A DNA stretch of 64,000 nucleotides from Saccharomycopsis crataegensis (Eukaryota > Ascomycota > Saccharomycetes > Ascoideales > Saccharomycopsidaceae). A program made the position numbers and the translations under genes. The notes beneath the pieces are model-generated. The model was not told the origin of the DNA. It saw only the letters and a program-made list of their open reading frames with translations, and made no database searches. This document shows, one piece after another, positions 61,684 through 64,000 of the stretch (position 1 is the first letter of the stretch; every line of letters starts with the position of its first letter). The stretch spans positions 2,790,001 through 2,854,000 of the forward strand of contig NW_027043829.1 of the NCBI RefSeq assembly GCF_037102585.1, read 5' to 3'.

Positions 61684-63977
61684 TTTTTTTTTTCCTTCAA
61701 AGTTCGATTTATTAATAAATATATAATTATATATATCTATGTAAAATCTTATAAGCTAATGCTCATTATATATGTTAGGGAAAACCATATCATATGGTGA
61801 AAAACCCTTTAGTGATAATTATTAGTATTTAAATAAAATGTTTTTTTTGTTATTGTTTTTGTTATTTTTTTTTTTTTCTTTTTTTGTTTTGATCGACTAT
61901 TCAGCTCCCAGTAGTAATGATATAAATCAAGTTGTTAATTGATGTGTTCCAATCAATTTGGTTATGATATCTTAGGCGTGAGAGTTTGCGTTGATAGCAT
62001 AGATAGCGGTCGATCTTTTTGATTGTTGATTCTGAATGATTGGGAGCGATTAAGTTATTCCATGCTAATGGAATTGGGATATTCAATCTTGACCATAACT
62101 CGGTTGATAATGGGCATTGAATTAGGAAATGGGTCATTTTGATCTTGACTTGGAGTTCTGGTGATTCATGTTGTTGGTCTTGAGAGACGGTTTCGAGCCC
62201 GCAATAGTGACATTTTCTATGTTGGTAAAAAATTGTTCAGCACCTAAGTGGAATATGTGTATGTTTTCAAAGTAACCAGGGCTATTATGTTGGTATTTGT
62301 GGAGTCTCTTCCAGAAAGAGTTTTGTTTCGTTTGGGTGACTTCTTGGATATTGGTTAAAGTGGTGGATAATTTATGTTTATCAATTCTGGCTCTTTTTTT
62401 CTTGCTTCCCTGTTTGTGTTCAAACTCCATGACCAGTTTTGGGATCTCCATTTGATAGATAGTTGGTATACCGTCTTGAATGGACTTGGCAAGGTCTGAG
62501 TGTTTGATATTCATTGGGTTCAATGTTTGTTGTTGAGATATTGGTTTGGACAATAATTTATACCAAGCCACAAAAGCACATTTTTCCGCTGTGGTAAACA
62601 TTGGAAGATTTATAACCTGGTTGAGTATGGACCTGCTGTCTCTCTTATTCTTGATATTGATCTGGTCACCCAATATTAACCGCCACCAGTATTGGGTTTT
62701 TATATATCCTTGTATCGACTGCTCTTCCTCGGATAGATTTTGTTTGATGATCATGTTTATTGCTAGTTGGAGCTTGAATCGGAGTAACTGGCAATATGGG
62801 TTTAAAGATTTTTGCCTTGCGGTAGCTCAATTGGCTTTTGATATCCACCATGCCATATCCTCCTTTCAATGGGCTTGTTTTTAAAGTGTCCATGGAGATT
62901 TTCAGTTTTTTGTTCACCTGGTTTTTGATGGATTGTTCTAGCAAATCTATTTGGTCTGGAAGCATAGGTGCATGAATCTCGTGGTAATATAGCTTAGACA
63001 AGATATATGTGTTATATCCGACTATTTGACTTGATATTGGTAGTGAACTCATGTTGGTCATGTAATATTTGGTGCTGATGTCTTTTTGGAGAGTATTAGG
63101 CCAGGTTTGACACGAGTTCCCAATTTTAACGCCTAGATATTGGATTTCATAATTATTGTCAGCAATATCTATTTGGAAGTCGGACTGAAATGGTATTTGA
63201 TCGCATGGAACAATTAATCTGGATTTGCTTTTGTTTAATTTAGAACCACTGACTTGTTCGAACGCCTGAATTATCTTCATAGTGTTTTTGAAGTCATTAT
63301 GATCTCTCAAGAATAAGGTAACATCATCTGCATAGGCAAGGTATTTGACTCTGGGGATGATGTTTGGTTGGATCTTATGGTTGTAACTGAATCCTTTATT
63401 TAATCTTTGGATGGCTCTTAGAAAAGGTTCAAGGGCTAACGCGAAAATTGTTGGTGAAAGTGGGTTGCCCTGAAGGGTTCCGTTTCTTAATGGGAAAGAA
63501 GGGCCTGTAATGTTATTTAGGCAAATGGTTCCGAGGGCTTTGGTAAGGATAGCGTGATTAGTTTCCGTCATTTTTCCAAAATTGAGTTTTCGAAGTAATA
63601 TTTTAAGGTATAGATGGGAAATCTGGTCAAAAGCCTTTTCAAAGTCAGCAAGCATGATTCGGTGGTTAGTAGAATGATTGACATGTGGCTTGTCTTGTGG
63701 GGATATTAAACTGGAAAGCAAGTCACCGAAAATTGTTATATTAGAGAAGGAGGATCTTTCAGGTATGAAACCAACTTGATTTGGGCCGATAATTTTTTGC
63801 AAGAACGGGATCAAACGGGCGTTGATGATGCTGGAAAAGAGTTTCAAATTTGTGTTGATTAATGCTATGGGCCTGTAATTCTCCACTTTTTGAACATCTT
63901 TGTTTGGTTTTGGTATGAGAGTGAATTTTATGGTTCGATAGTTGAATGGAATTTCCCCTGAAGAAAGAATTTGGTTA
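61684..63977 (-). mobile_element. LINE B copy 3, partial
   Basis: The poly(T) tail and 3' UTR of LINE B are followed by ORF2 sequence up to the middle of RT (TTTGGTTA), where similarity stops at a LINE A-like tail. It was either 5'-truncated or cut by a later insertion lying beyond the window. Confidence 0.9.
61901..63977 (-). pseudogene. LINE B ORF2 fragment, multiply broken
   Basis: RT motifs from NYRPIALINTN through DFEKAFDQI and YADD to the C-terminal region are visible. It shares the six-base run seen in copy 1 just before the zinc region. It also has a 23-bp deletion near 62810 between two AAAGATTT repeats, removing QQLFLKS. The endonuclease is absent. Confidence 0.88.
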
Positions 63978-63980
63978 TAC

Positions 63981-64000
63981 TTTTTTTTTTTAAAGACTTA
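63981..64000 (-). mobile_element. Start of a LINE A-type tail at the window edge
   Basis: Ten T and TAAAGAC match the LINE A 3' terminus, but the following TTA does not, so it is either another micro-stub or a diverged copy. The window ends here. Confidence 0.5.

Noticed and set aside
1-64000. CRISPR arrays, bacterial operons, riboswitches
   Set aside because: The content is clearly eukaryotic (intron-bearing tRNAs, LTR elements, LINEs). The tandem repeats seen are LTR or coding minisatellites without spacer structure.

Overview
The window looks like a retrotransposon-packed, AT-rich stretch of a budding-yeast (Saccharomycotina) genome. The tRNA genes are close to Saccharomyces types: Arg(ACG), Arg(UCU), Glu(UUC), Phe(GAA) with an intron, and Gly(GCC). 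The LTR elements are Ty5-like (copia) and Ty3-like (gypsy), and the non-LTR elements are two-ORF L1-clade LINEs resembling the Zorro elements of Candida. A Candida/Debaryomyces-type host is plausible, but CTG codons are too rare here to test the genetic code. No intact host protein gene was found in 64 kb; the five tRNA genes are the only clear host genes.

Layout. 1-5.4 kb: LINE tails, tRNA-Arg(ACG), a decayed Tc1/mariner-type DNA transposon with 182-bp terminal inverted repeats, tRNA-Arg(UCU) with Ty3-like LTRs beside it, and the start of a third LINE (LINE C) interrupted by a solo LTR. 5.4-16.3 kb: two Ty5-like elements. The first is on the minus strand, has unequal LTRs and carries a solo LTR inside it. 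The second (11174-16338) is whole, with identical LTRs and a 5-bp target duplication. 16.3-17.8 kb: unrecognised DNA and stacked Ty3-like LTRs. 17.8-31.1 kb: LINE A and LINE B copies on the minus strand. 31.1-36.1 kb: a whole Ty3-like element directly upstream of tRNA-Glu. 36.1-37.1 kb: tRNA-Glu, tRNA-Phe and tRNA-Gly. 37.1-64 kb: one nest. A Ty3-like element upstream of tRNA-Gly was hit in its LTR by LINE A and then LINE B. LINE B was hit by a Ty5-like element. The far part of the Ty3-like element was hit by another Ty5-like element, which was itself hit by LINE A and followed by LINE B.

Main observations. (1) Three Ty3-like insertions have their 5-bp target duplication at exactly 9-13 bp upstream of a tRNA gene. 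(2) The Ty5-like LTRs carry heat-shock-element-like repeats upstream of their TATA boxes; one LTR has expanded from 3 to 19 units. (3) The 402-bp Ty5-like LTR also holds a tRNA-like A-box/B-box segment. (4) The Ty3-like gag/pol junction has the layout of a -1 frameshift signal: A AAA AAC, a 5-nt spacer, then a 12-bp stem. (5) LINE A ORF1 changes frame at the same run of eight A in both long copies. (6) LINEs A and B share a 3' UTR hairpin and repeatedly insert at each other's poly(A) tails. A dense Ty5-like cluster is known from centromeres of some yeasts, so a centromeric or pericentromeric origin is possible but unproven.
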